A DNA stretch of 64,000 nt, taken from Rhodanobacter sp. (GTDB lineage: Bacteria > Pseudomonadota > Gammaproteobacteria > Xanthomonadales > Rhodanobacteraceae). A program made the position numbers and the translations under genes. This document shows positions 55,643 to 63,575 of the stretch, one piece after another; the stretch's first letter is position 1; each line of letters starts with the position of its first letter. The notes below the pieces were generated by a model, which was not told where the DNA came from, did not search any database, and was given only the letters and a program-made list of their open reading frames with translations. The DNA lies in NCBI GenBank assembly GCA_004298045.1, contig SCRM01000002.1, positions 19,286 to 83,285 of the forward strand. The letters are read 5' to 3'.

Positions 55643-56352
55643 GGGAGCCTCCGATTTTTGTCCGGAAGGAAAACCAGCGATTGCTCGGTCAACCGCACGT
55701 TCAAGTCAGCGGAAAGGTCGCCGCGATAGACGAGCGCGAGAATGTCGGCTATGCCGGTGCCGGTACAGAGCGCCCGTTGTATCCGCTGAATAGTGACCGT
55801 ACCGGTCTGACGTACTTGTAGCTCGGCCTCGGATTCAACAGATGAGGGAACCCTATGCGCCGCAAAGCGGCGCAGCAACCTCGCGTTCTCTAGATAGTGT
55901 CCAGCGAAGACTTCACGACCGGTGACGACTCGATATCCAACTCCGGTCGGTGCGAGCAGCGTCTGCAGGCGCTCAGCACGCTTGCGAATCCAGAAGTTCC
56001 TAGCCTCGGTGTCGCGTTTACACTCCCAAAATTCGTAACGGCCGGGTGACGCCACCAGCAGATCGGGAACGTGCTGATGGATCTTGCCAAGCCATGAAAA
56101 CGTCAGGGTCAGCGGCTGTTCCTGGAACTCGATGCCGGGACAGGCGTCGAGCAGGATGCAAGCCGCTGCTTCTTCGGCGGCCTCGCACTGGGCTTCCCGA
56201 GCGCCATAGCGGTAGCACGGGATGGCGTACCGGCGGCGCACCCCTGACCGTGTAATAACCTTTCTGATGCGATCTCGCCCCACTTCCGGCCATTGCACAC
56301 GGATTCCGTCACAAGGCTGATCACGCCAGCGACTGCGTAGCTGCTCAAGCAT
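55606..56352 (-). CDS. tnsA: TnsA-like endonuclease
   Basis: TnsA cuts the 5' ends of the element, so that with TnsB it gives clean cut-and-paste movement. The 248-aa protein has the PD-(D/E)xK-type fold: a glutamate in the helix CEAAEEAAACILLDACPGIEF, Asp97 in HVPDLLV and Lys112 in EFWECKRD. A C-terminal winged-helix-like part (TVTIQRIQRALCTGTGIADIL) resembles the TnsA domain that contacts TnsC. The length fits TnsA (273 aa). I start at the ATG at 56352; the frame is open to 56601, but that part is poor in normal protein features and carries no family match. Presence of TnsA separates this element from Tn5053-type elements, which lack it. Confidence 0.82.
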   Translation of the reverse strand: MLEQLRSRWRDQPCDGIRVQWPEVGRDRIRKVITRSGVRRRYAIPCYRYGAREAQCEAAEEAAACILLDACPGIEFQEQPLTLTFSWLGKIHQHVPDLLVASPGRYEFWECKRDTEARNFWIRKRAERLQTLLAPTGVGYRVVTGREVFAGHYLENARLLRRFAAHRVPSSVESEAELQVRQTGTVTIQRIQRALCTGTGIADILALVYRGDLSADLNVRLTEQSLVFLPDKNRRLPWVWQLFAAVSA

Positions 56353-56774
56353 GGGCCTAGCCCGCGGTGCGGCGGATATGGGGGAAAGATCACCGGGGTC
56401 GCTCCCATCGTGGGCGCCCCCTCGTGACGTGGCCAGCCTCCCCGGCTCAAGCTGCGCGTCAATCGCCGTGCGGGTGGTCGATGCTCCGGTGCACGAACAA
56501 CTGGTGGAACGGCGCGAATGAGAGTCTTGAAGCGCGGTCGGAGATGCGGGCGCTGTTGAGGGGATTGCGATTTGCGACGGAGCCACCAAAGCTGACACCA
56601 TCTGACCATTCGCTGTCGACCACTTAATCGCAGAAATGTGTAAAAGTCAAAGATGAGCTTCTTCCAACGACACATGAGCTTGGAAGGGCTGCTGTGATTC
56701 CAACGACACATGAGCTTGAGCGAGGTAGTGTCGAGTCATTCTTGGGGGACGGATTCAACTTCCAATGCATTTGC
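56353..56774. other. Non-coding stretch between tnsA and the ATPase gene
   Basis: This 422-base stretch has no convincing gene. The part near tnsA (56353-56640) probably holds its promoter; it has no clear -10/-35 pair that I would name. The 56651-56718 part carries the right-end repeats. The last 55 bases up to the ATPase stop codon (56775) should be DNA outside the element, or its terminus. Confidence 0.6.
56651..56718. repeat. 21-bp direct repeats: likely right end of the Tn7-like element
   Basis: TTCCAACGACACATGAGCTTG occurs exactly twice, at 56662-56682 and 56698-56718. A partial third copy (AGATGAGCTTCTTCC) starts at 56651. The unit contains CACATGAGCTTGG, similar to CRCATAAGSTTGC of the left-end motif. 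Closely packed copies near tnsA fit TnsB sites of a right end, which in Tn7 are dense, while those of the left end are spaced. The outer terminus should lie between 56705 and about 56750. Confidence 0.6.
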
Positions 56775-59387
56775 CTAGTTGCCAAAGGAAGTGCTCATCT
56801 TCGTCAGCGCCGCCAAGATCTGCCGGACGATACCAATCTCGAAGTCTTCCCTATCACCGTCATGCGTGCCCTTGTTCAGATACTTCCACGCCAACGCGGC
56901 CTCAGGAACAGCCAGTAGTTCCTGGAACGCCTCGTTGCGTTGCGTCCAGGCCGCTGTTGCCAGCCGCCCCTGATCAACTCCGTTGCGGACGGCTTTGGAC
57001 AAGACATCCACCAAGTTGCGCAGCTCGGGATCGCCGTCAGGCCTGCGCAAAACCAGCGATACCCGCCCTAGTGAATCGTCGGCGTTGCCCAGCGCCTTCC
57101 AGACTCGGGTCATCAAGTTTTCCAGGGCCTGCCGGCAGGACGCCAACGCTTGGCGCTGATCAGCCTCGTCAAGGCTCTCTTGGGCGCGGCGCAGGTAGTG
57201 GCGATCGCTGCCGTTCTTGACTATGGGCTGATGATCGCCGCCATGATGTTTGAGGATGTAGAGCTTCGAAGCTCCAGGCCTTAAACCGTTCTGAACCTGG
57301 GTGATGAACTCCGGGCTATGACAGGTAATCACGATCTGCTTGCCATTGAGTCTGGCATCGCCAAACAACGTGTCGCGTATCCCCTTGCGGTGGTCGTGGT
57401 CGATGGCATTGACCGCATCATCGAACACGAGCAACGGCAAACCCAGCTTAATGTTTTTGGCTAGCAGGATAGCCAGCCCTAGGCATCGCAGATGCCCCTC
57501 GCTCAATACGCACAGCGCATCGTGCATTTGGTCTTGGCTTCCCACGAACGCAACCCGGATCCGCTCGCCCCCACGAAGCGGAAGATAGAGTTTGGCCAGC
57601 TTGTCATGGTCGGGGTCGTCCACATTGAACAAGTTGTAGAGATCCATGACCGTCTCGTTCAAGTCGGCCAACAGACCCTCAGGCAGTCCGTCGCGATACC
57701 GCTTGAGACTGTCGAGGAAAGGCGCATATCCGTCTTGAATCCGCTTCTCGAAGGTAACCGTAGCCGCTTCGGCAGCCGCTTCTGTAATCAGCACCGCGTT
57801 GGCTTCATCGAACCCGTCGATCTTGGCTTGTTCTGTCACGACCTGCCGGTCATGAATCGAACGGCGGAGTCGAAGTGCCTCGACCTGTTCCTTGATCGCT
57901 TCCAGTGCTCGCTCCTCTTCCCTGAGTGGCGCCCGCCGCGCCTGCCTTGCCCGAATGTCCGCGTCGCCTTCCTCAAGTGCGCGAACTTTCGCCAAAAGCG
58001 CTTTCCAAGCGGTCTTGATCAGCAGGCCCTCCGACCAGGCCTCGATGGGTTGGTCCTGCTCCGCCCACCGCACCAATGGCTCAATTTCCCCACCAACCAG
58101 CGGCGCATAGGCGTGCGTTGCCGCAACCTTTCCATGCAACTGTGAGGACAGTTGGCTGCATTCTTGGTCCAGGCGCTTCTTCGATGCCTCAAGCGCGGCA
58201 AGGTCTGCCAGGAGTTCAAGCCCGTCACGTGCGCGAACGAATGGATCCCGCACCACGCTGGCCAATGGCGTATCGCAGGCAGGGCACCTGTCCGGGGCTC
58301 CTTCCGCTAGCGACACCACAGCTCGATACAGTGCGAGGAACGAGACCTCACCGGCCCGGGCGTCCAGATCCGCCTGTGTCCTGATCACCTCGGCAAGCTT
58401 CTTCCGAATGGTCTTTCGCAGGGCCACGAACGACGCAACCGTCAGCCCCGATTGCGCGGGGATCTGCTCTTGCAGGCCGGCATGGACCTCTTGCAACCGC
58501 CCTTCCCGTCCGTCCATGCCAAGGCGGCGCAGCAGCAGCTCGTAGGTCAGCCCCTCTTCAAACCGGTTGGCAAGCTGTACCTGCTCTGCATCGAAGGCCG
58601 CTTGTACTTCGGTATTGCCATCGACCTTTTGCCGTGCAGCCACCAGCGCCGCTTGCTTGAGCGCCAAGGCGTCTTTCTTGGGCGTGCCCAGTCGTAGCTG
58701 GTTGTCCAGGCTGGCGGTGAAGTTGCCGACGAAGTTGTTGAAGCCATCCAGACCAAACAACATGGCAATGAGTGCACCAGCCTGCGCCGGGGTACGTGCA
58801 GCCAACCGCGCGAAGCCTTCGATGCGGTTCTTCTCCACGATGGCAAAGCGCAGCAATTCGGCATTGGGTGCGATGGGGACACCATTGGCGCCACCAGCTG
58901 CCAGCAGCTGTGGCGCGACATACTTGCCTTCGTAGATGTTGTTGAAATACTGCCCAAGATCGTCAATGCGCTTCGCCGAAGCCTCTTCGACATAGCCCAG
59001 CAACGCAAACTCCAAGGCCTCGCAAAGGCTGCTCTTGCCGCTGCCATTGGGCCCCTGGAACAGCACGATGTCAGGCGATAGGTCGAACTCTTCTTCGCGC
59101 CGGAACCCGCGGAATGGTCCGATCGTCAGCTTCTTCAACCGTGTCCAGGGAAGCTGCGCAGCCGCTGCATCGGCCTGTGCTGGCTCGATCACGTCGGGCG
59201 TGCCGTCTAGGTCCCGACGCAGCAGGGGTGTCAGCACAGTCGCCCGCTGCCCCCCATTGTTCACCGTTGGGATCAAGGTATCCAGGTTGTCCTGAACGAT
59301 CCGCGCAATACGCTTGACGTCAGCAGGTTCTTCCGTGGCCCTCAGCCACTGCATGTATCGCAAATACTCGTCGTGTACCGCACCCAT
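56775..59387 (-). CDS. SMC/Rad50-like ATPase with zinc-hook CxxC and C-terminal helical domain
   Basis: This 870-aa protein is an ABC-type ATPase of the Rad50/SMC/RecF kind. After an 80-residue N-terminal region comes KKLTIGPFRGFRREEEFDLS and Walker A GPNGSGKSS (112-120). Two helical coiled-coil arms surround CPAC (368-371), a half zinc hook that could join two molecules. The second ATPase half has signature LSEGH (628-632), Walker B PLLVFDDA (651-658) and the H-loop TCHSPEF. A C-terminal domain of about 140 residues (730-870) is helical and ends with YLNKGTHDGDREDFE, a type seen after ATPase domains in abortive-infection proteins. GGAG lies eight bases before the start. No nuclease gene is adjacent. 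The role is probably phage or plasmid defence; repair is the alternative. Confidence 0.8.
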   Translation of the reverse strand: MGAVHDEYLRYMQWLRATEEPADVKRIARIVQDNLDTLIPTVNNGGQRATVLTPLLRRDLDGTPDVIEPAQADAAAAQLPWTRLKKLTIGPFRGFRREEEFDLSPDIVLFQGPNGSGKSSLCEALEFALLGYVEEASAKRIDDLGQYFNNIYEGKYVAPQLLAAGGANGVPIAPNAELLRFAIVEKNRIEGFARLAARTPAQAGALIAMLFGLDGFNNFVGNFTASLDNQLRLGTPKKDALALKQAALVAARQKVDGNTEVQAAFDAEQVQLANRFEEGLTYELLLRRLGMDGREGRLQEVHAGLQEQIPAQSGLTVASFVALRKTIRKKLAEVIRTQADLDARAGEVSFLALYRAVVSLAEGAPDRCPACDTPLASVVRDPFVRARDGLELLADLAALEASKKRLDQECSQLSSQLHGKVAATHAYAPLVGGEIEPLVRWAEQDQPIEAWSEGLLIKTAWKALLAKVRALEEGDADIRARQARRAPLREEERALEAIKEQVEALRLRRSIHDRQVVTEQAKIDGFDEANAVLITEAAAEAATVTFEKRIQDGYAPFLDSLKRYRDGLPEGLLADLNETVMDLYNLFNVDDPDHDKLAKLYLPLRGGERIRVAFVGSQDQMHDALCVLSEGHLRCLGLAILLAKNIKLGLPLLVFDDAVNAIDHDHRKGIRDTLFGDARLNGKQIVITCHSPEFITQVQNGLRPGASKLYILKHHGGDHQPIVKNGSDRHYLRRAQESLDEADQRQALASCRQALENLMTRVWKALGNADDSLGRVSLVLRRPDGDPELRNLVDVLSKAVRNGVDQGRLATAAWTQRNEAFQELLAVPEAALAWKYLNKGTHDGDREDFEIGIVRQILAALTKMSTSFGN

Positions 59388-59716
59388 CGCTGCCGCTCCG
59401 CTGCCCGGCAGCGTCCCAGCCGAGTACCAGTCTTCACTGGTTGGCCCAGCCCTCTCGGACTACTGGAGTCTAGCTGCCCCTGAAACGTCGCCGTGCCTCG
59501 CTTTTCAGGAAAGCACGGGCCAACCATCCCGGCTTCCAATCTTATCCCGATCGGGATGTGTGCGTTGGCGACGTTCAAAGGTCCCAAGTGGTCCACGTAC
59601 TGGAACGCAAGTGGTGTCGGACGCTTAGGCACAGTCTGCTTCGGTTCGGTAGCGGGCGCCTGCCTTACCCCCGATAACACAGGCTAATCACCCTACCCTA
59701 ACTACGGCCTCTGGCA
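59388..59716. other. Non-coding stretch upstream of the ATPase gene
   Basis: These 329 bases lie between the ATPase start and the end of a hydrolase gene, both on the minus strand. They hold the expected ATPase promoter region, a perfect 14-base palindrome ATCCCGATCGGGAT (59544-59557) that could be an operator, and the first copy of the split repeat at 59669. Short frames are open here but show no family pattern. Confidence 0.55.
59669..59693 (+). repeat. 25-bp split repeat, copy 1 (CCCCGATAAC-N5-CTAATCACCC)
   Basis: CCCCGATAAC and CTAATCACCC are separated by ACAGG. The same two decamers, separated by TTGCC, occur at 63378-63402 in the same direction. Flanks are also alike (GCGCC before, ACGGCC after, against ACGCC and TCGGCC). 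The copies bracket the hydrolase-SDR-hydrolase-LysR set. Confidence 0.65.
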
Positions 59717-60637
59717 TCACATCTTGCTCCTGAAGAACGGCGCAAGCTGCCCGATCGCCTCGTTGATGTAGTTCTCGCCGTCGTACATTGACATGTGGTT
59801 GGCTCCAGCCACGACATACTGGCGCTTGTCCTTTGTGCCGGCACGCTGCATCAGGTCGTCACTCATCCACTTGCTGCCCGCTTGGCTTCCCACCACGGTC
59901 AGCAACGGCTGGGTAAGGAATGCCTCGGCCTTGTTATAGGCATCGTAGGTGATGATCTGGTCCAAGCTGCGTGTAGTCATGTACCCAGGCGCAGTAGGGT
60001 ATTGCGCACGTGGGGTGTGGTAGTACTCCCATGCTTCCCGCAACTCGGCGTTGGGTGCGTCTTCCTCGCGCATCGGCGCCAACGGGAAGATGCCGTTCTT
60101 GCTGCCGTCGGCGGCTGCGCGGCGCGCATCGGCGCCCATGTCCCGCACCAGAATGGCATCGGCATCCTTGATGTTGTTGCTCCAGCCGTTGCGGAACATC
60201 TGACCGATGTTGACCATGCTGACCGTGCCTACCGCCTTGATCCGGTGGTCGTTGATCGCGGCGTTGGCGGTGTAGCCGGCGCCGGCGCAGATACCCATCG
60301 CGCCGATCTTGTCCTTGTCCACGTACGGCTGAGTATCAAGGTAATCGATCACTGCGCTGACGTCCTCCGTTCGCACGTAAGGGTTCTCGAGCTGGCGCGG
60401 CTCGCCGGTGCTCTCGCCTTGATAGGACGCGTCATAGGCGATGGTGACGAAACCCCGTTCCGCCAGCTTCCTGGCATAGGTGCCGGCAGCCTGCTCCTTG
60501 ACGCCGCCGCCGGGGTGCGAAACCACCACGGCGGGATAACGCTTTCCTGCGTCGAAGCCGTCCGGGTAGTTGATGATGGCCGACAGTGTGATGCCGTTGC
60601 CGTTGCGATTGGGGATGCCGATCTTCTTGGATTCCAT
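59717..60637 (-). CDS. Alpha/beta hydrolase, dienelactone-hydrolase-like with cysteine nucleophile
   Basis: The 306-aa protein has the alpha/beta hydrolase fold: YPAVVVSHPGGGVKEQ with the oxyanion region, FVTIAYDASYQGES, the nucleophile elbow GAMGICAGAGY with cysteine in place of serine, and the late histidine in AGANHMSMYD. A cysteine nucleophile is the mark of dienelactone hydrolases and of the YcjY-like group. It is related to the gene at 61338 (both have AYDASYQG and GIC). The ATG at 60637 has AGGAG ahead; the frame is open further. It lies 37 bases after the NAD(P)-binding gene in the same transcript. The substrate is unknown; an ester or lactone is likely. Confidence 0.82.
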   Translation of the reverse strand: MESKKIGIPNRNGNGITLSAIINYPDGFDAGKRYPAVVVSHPGGGVKEQAAGTYARKLAERGFVTIAYDASYQGESTGEPRQLENPYVRTEDVSAVIDYLDTQPYVDKDKIGAMGICAGAGYTANAAINDHRIKAVGTVSMVNIGQMFRNGWSNNIKDADAILVRDMGADARRAAADGSKNGIFPLAPMREEDAPNAELREAWEYYHTPRAQYPTAPGYMTTRSLDQIITYDAYNKAEAFLTQPLLTVVGSQAGSKWMSDDLMQRAGTKDKRQYVVAGANHMSMYDGENYINEAIGQLAPFFRSKM

Positions 60638-60674
60638 GGTGTGTCTCCTGTGGGCGAGGGTTCGGTGCGGATAA

Positions 60675-61316
60675 TCAATAGAACGAGGGTTTGTCACCGT
60701 CGGTGCCGGGTTTGTCGACACCAAGGTTGGCCTTCGAATGCAACGAGGGCGTAGCGACGATCTTTGCGATGAGATCCGCCACGCTGCGGCGGGAAACTTC
60801 GGTGCCCTTGAAGGTCTCACCCTTGGTGGTCGTCTCGTAGTCCACCTCGTCCTCGTCGGTCAGCCACGCTGGGCGCAGGATCGTGTAGTCCAGTCCCGAG
60901 GACTCGATGGCGTCGGCGGCGCGGCGGAACGGCTTGAGCGCGGCGCCAATCATCACCTTGTTCCATTTCTGGAACTTGCCAGGCAACTCGTCGTAGATAC
61001 CGAGCGAGGTGACGAAGACAAGACGCTTCACTCGAGCGGCCTGCATCGCTGCGATGACAGCCTTGGCTTGTTCATCGATGTCATCGCCGGTGAGGTTGGC
61101 GTAGACAAGGTCTTGCCCGGCCATCGCATCGGCCAGCACCGCGTTGTCCAGAACGTCGCCTTCCACCACCCGTGCATTGGACGACGCCTTGCCGTGCAGC
61201 TTGCGCGGGTGGCGCAGGAACAGCGTCTGCCGGATTGCGGCATCATTCGCCAGTTCGCTGATGGCCCAGCGGGCGATCTGCCCGCCGGCGCCCAGAATCA
61301 ATACTTGCGTGGACAT
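60675..61316 (-). CDS. NAD(P)-binding atypical short-chain dehydrogenase (NmrA/YwnB-like)
   Basis: This 213-aa cytosolic protein has a Rossmann fold with LILGAGGQIARWAISEL as nucleotide-binding motif, then VEGDVLDNAVLADAMAG, the RLVFVTSLGIYDELPG strand and LDYTILRPAWLTDED. It belongs to the atypical SDR group (SDR_a5-like), which binds NADPH or flavin cofactors and often lacks the classic Tyr-Lys pair; SLGIYDELPGKFQKWNK may supply a Tyr and Lys. It lies between the two hydrolases with gaps of 37 and 21 bases, so the three form one operon. Confidence 0.85.
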   Translation of the reverse strand: MSTQVLILGAGGQIARWAISELANDAAIRQTLFLRHPRKLHGKASSNARVVEGDVLDNAVLADAMAGQDLVYANLTGDDIDEQAKAVIAAMQAARVKRLVFVTSLGIYDELPGKFQKWNKVMIGAALKPFRRAADAIESSGLDYTILRPAWLTDEDEVDYETTTKGETFKGTEVSRRSVADLIAKIVATPSLHSKANLGVDKPGTDGDKPSFY

Positions 61317-61337
61317 CGATCTGCTCCGTTCGCTGCA

Positions 61338-62273
61338 TCAAGCAGCGAGGTGCCGCTTCAGGAACGGCACCATGCGATCCAGCGCCAAGGCGACCGGCTC
61401 GGGCCTGTCGTAGATGTCGTAATGCGACCAGTCGTCGAGCAGGACCAACTGGCGATCCTTCGAGGCGGTTGAGCGGCCATAGGCCTCCATGCCGTCGCGA
61501 TAGGCACCGAAGGCGCCGGGCTTGCCGCCGATCACCACCATCATCGGCTGAGTCATCAGCATCTCGGTAAACGCCAGCGCATCCCAGGCCAACGTGTTCT
61601 GGGCATGCGAGAACAGCATCCGGGTCCAGCCGCCTGGTTGCTGGCCGCGCGGAGTCTTGTAGTAGTCGGTCGCTTCCCACACGTCGCGCTCGACAAGGCC
61701 GGCATCCTTGGCGGCTTCCGGGCTGGCGGGTAGCAATTCGTTGACCTGCAGTTCATTGCCACGCGCTTCCTTGGTGCGCTGCGCGGCCATGGCCTCCAGG
61801 GCGCCTATCGGGTTGTAGCCGCTGAAGCCTTCGCGAAACAGCCTGCCGATGTTCACTGGGGTGACACCGACCACCGCCTTGATCCGTTTCTCGGTCAGCG
61901 TCGCATTCAGCGCATAGCCGCCACCGCCGCAAATACCGACGACACCGATGCGGTCGGCATCGACATAGGGCAGCGTCACCGCGTAGTCGATGACATGGCT
62001 GATGTCTTCGACGCGCTGCGTCGGATCCTCGACCCAGCGCGGCTCGCCACCTGAAGCACCCTGGTAGCTGGCGTCATACGCGATCACCACGAAGCCTTCC
62101 TTCGCCAACGCCGCGCCATAGACCTTGCTGGAGGTCTGCTCTTTGCAGCTCCCGAAGGGGTGCACGCTGACGAGCGCGGGGTACTTCTTGGCCTCGTCGA
62201 AGTCTAGTGGGAGCAGGATCAGTGCCGCGATATCCCACGCCATGTCGCGGTTTCGGAACTTAATGGACTGCAT
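61338..62273 (-). CDS. Alpha/beta hydrolase, second dienelactone-hydrolase-like paralogue
   Basis: This 311-aa protein shares the plan of the gene at 59717: YPALVSVHPFGSCKEQ, FVVIAYDASYQGASG, GVVGICGGGGYALNA with a cysteine nucleophile, and the histidine in DDWSHYDIYD. The first catalytic regions are very alike, while the lid (about 150-230) differs, so the two probably act on related but different substrates. It is the first gene of the three-gene minus-strand operon and divergent from the LysR gene, whose product probably controls it. Confidence 0.82.
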   Translation of the reverse strand: MQSIKFRNRDMAWDIAALILLPLDFDEAKKYPALVSVHPFGSCKEQTSSKVYGAALAKEGFVVIAYDASYQGASGGEPRWVEDPTQRVEDISHVIDYAVTLPYVDADRIGVVGICGGGGYALNATLTEKRIKAVVGVTPVNIGRLFREGFSGYNPIGALEAMAAQRTKEARGNELQVNELLPASPEAAKDAGLVERDVWEATDYYKTPRGQQPGGWTRMLFSHAQNTLAWDALAFTEMLMTQPMMVVIGGKPGAFGAYRDGMEAYGRSTASKDRQLVLLDDWSHYDIYDRPEPVALALDRMVPFLKRHLAA

Positions 62274-62360
62274 AGCGGATCTCCCGTCTGGAACCGAGCC
62301 GACACCGGCTGGACGAGGATCAAACTACGCCCCGAATTGGGCCTTCGGAAGGCCACAATG

Positions 62361-62385
62361 AACACATGAGTGCTAAGCGTGTGTT
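62361..62385. promoter_or_regulatory. Likely LysR-type operator in the divergent promoter
   Basis: AACACA (62361-62366) and TGTGTT (62380-62385) are perfect inverted arms 13 bases apart, just ahead of the LysR start at 62398 and within the 124-base divergent spacer. LysR regulators usually bind such dyads (T-N11-A type) in this place. A second palindrome, GGCCTTCGGAAGGCC, lies at 62340-62354. Confidence 0.5.
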
Positions 62386-62397
62386 TACAATCAGCGA

Positions 62398-63318
62398 ATG
62401 AATCCTTCCCTGTTGCCTTCCTTGGCGTGGTTCGCCCACATTGCTCACCACCGCAGCTTTACCCGGGCGGCAGAGGAGATGGGGGTTTCGCGCGCGGCTC
62501 TTTCGCAGAACCTCAAGGCGCTCGAGAAACAACTCGGCGTGAAGCTGCTCTACCGCACCACGCGGGACATGTCGCTGACCGAGGTGGGCCAGCAATTGTT
62601 CGACATCCTGCAGCCCACGCTGGGCGAGATTGAACACGCGGTTCGAAATTTGGGTGACGCAAACGGTGAGCCGTCGGGCCTGATCAGGGTCAATACCTCG
62701 CGCATGGCAGCCCAGGCTTTGATCGAGCCGCACTTGCCGGAGTTTTATGCGCGCTATCCGAAGCTTAAGCTCGAACTGGTCATGGCCGAGCCTTTTTCGA
62801 ACATCATCGCCGATGGTTGCGACGCCGGCATCCGCCTGGGACGCAGCTTGGCCGACCATGTTGTCGCGGTGCCGGTGACGCCGGTGTTGTCGATGGTCGT
62901 GGTGGGTACTCCCGACTACTTCAAGCGACACGGCGTGCCGAAGACACCGGGCGATCTGGTTCGCCACAACTGCATCAACTACCGCTATTCCGGCAGCGGC
63001 GCCCTGCACGACTGGGATTTCAACGAACCCGGCCAGCATGGGCAGCATTTCACACAGGCCGTAACCGGAAATCTCACCACCAACGACGACGAGGGCATGA
63101 CCCGGGCTGCATTACAAAGCCTTGGCCTGATCCAGAACATCGACATCGCGATTCACCCATACTTAGCAGATGGGCGCCTCGTGCGCGCCCTTCGCGAATG
63201 GACCCACACGCAAGCGGGTTTCTATCTATACACGCCCACGCGCGAGCAGATGCCGTCGAAAGTACGGGCGCTTCTGGACTTTCTGGTTGAGAAGCGGCAA
63301 GCGATCGTGCTCGTGTAG
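62398..63318 (+). CDS. LysR family transcriptional regulator
   Basis: The 306-aa protein has the N-terminal winged helix of LysR regulators (FAHIAHHRSFTRAAEEMGVSRAALSQNLKALEKQLGVKLLYRTTRDM) in residues 12-60 and a periplasmic-binding-like effector domain (GLIRVNTSRMAAQALIEPHLPEF; DAGIRLGRSLADHVVAVPV). It most resembles the AaeR/DsdC-type cluster that represses or activates a divergent operon. It is divergent from the hydrolase operon and probably senses its substrate or product. It ends 59 bases before the second split repeat. Confidence 0.92.
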   Translation: MNPSLLPSLAWFAHIAHHRSFTRAAEEMGVSRAALSQNLKALEKQLGVKLLYRTTRDMSLTEVGQQLFDILQPTLGEIEHAVRNLGDANGEPSGLIRVNTSRMAAQALIEPHLPEFYARYPKLKLELVMAEPFSNIIADGCDAGIRLGRSLADHVVAVPVTPVLSMVVVGTPDYFKRHGVPKTPGDLVRHNCINYRYSGSGALHDWDFNEPGQHGQHFTQAVTGNLTTNDDEGMTRAALQSLGLIQNIDIAIHPYLADGRLVRALREWTHTQAGFYLYTPTREQMPSKVRALLDFLVEKRQAIVLV

Positions 63319-63575
63319 ATCATGGTTGGGCCGGTGTTCTCGATACCCGCTTGGGTGAAAGCTGACGCCCTCCCCTACCCCGATAACTTGCCCTAATCAC
63401 CCGCACTTCGGCCAAAAAGAGCCTGGCCGCACGAAATCCTGGCCAGACTCGTCGCCCGCAGGCAGTTCGGACACGACGAGTGAGCCCATAGGCGGTCGGT
63501 CAGACCGCCGGATGAACATCCGCAACCGGCCGAGTCCTGCCTGTCACCAAGCCCTGCCGCAAGCAGGCGACCCCA
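63319..63575. other. Spacer between LysR and the SseB-type gene
   Basis: The 257 bases hold the second split repeat (63378) and a perfect hairpin GGCGGTC/GACCGCC with a five-base loop (63491-63509) without a T-run. The hairpin could mark the end of the SseB-type transcript on the minus strand. No gene is supported. Confidence 0.5.
63378..63402 (+). repeat. 25-bp split repeat, copy 2 (CCCCGATAAC-N5-CTAATCACCC)
   Basis: This is the second copy of the split repeat, with TTGCC as its five-base centre and both decamers identical to those of copy 1 at 59669. The direct orientation and a distance of 3.7 kb fit either duplicated border sequences or two sites for one DNA-binding protein. Confidence 0.65.

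Larger units (their letters stand above)
50448..56720. mobile_element. Compact Tn7-like transposon (tnsA-tnsB-tnsC-tniQ, no cargo seen)
   Basis: Four adjacent minus-strand genes encode the complete core of a Tn7-like element in the order TnsA, TnsB, TnsC, TniQ. Overlaps or gaps below 15 bases join them. Repeated motifs lie at 50457-50580 and 56651-56718, consistent with the two ends. Between them there is no other gene, so the element would be about 6.3 kb. The genes look less GC-rich than the neighbours on the left, which supports transfer. Exact termini and a 5-bp target duplication were looked for but not found, so the borders are approximate. No tnsE, CRISPR array or Cas gene is present. 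Confidence 0.75.

Noticed and set aside
56353..56601. An N-terminal extension of tnsA of 83 residues
   Set aside because: The extra residues are rich in S, T, A and P without TnsA similarity; the internal ATG at 56352 gives the family length.
50443..56725. A 5-bp target duplication at the Tn7-like ends
   Set aside because: CCCAC precedes the left TGT, but it was not found after any candidate ACA near the right repeats, so no duplication is claimed.
59493..59687. A 64-codon plus-strand frame upstream of the ATPase gene
   Set aside because: No family match, no ribosome site, and it runs through the split repeat; coding cannot be supported.
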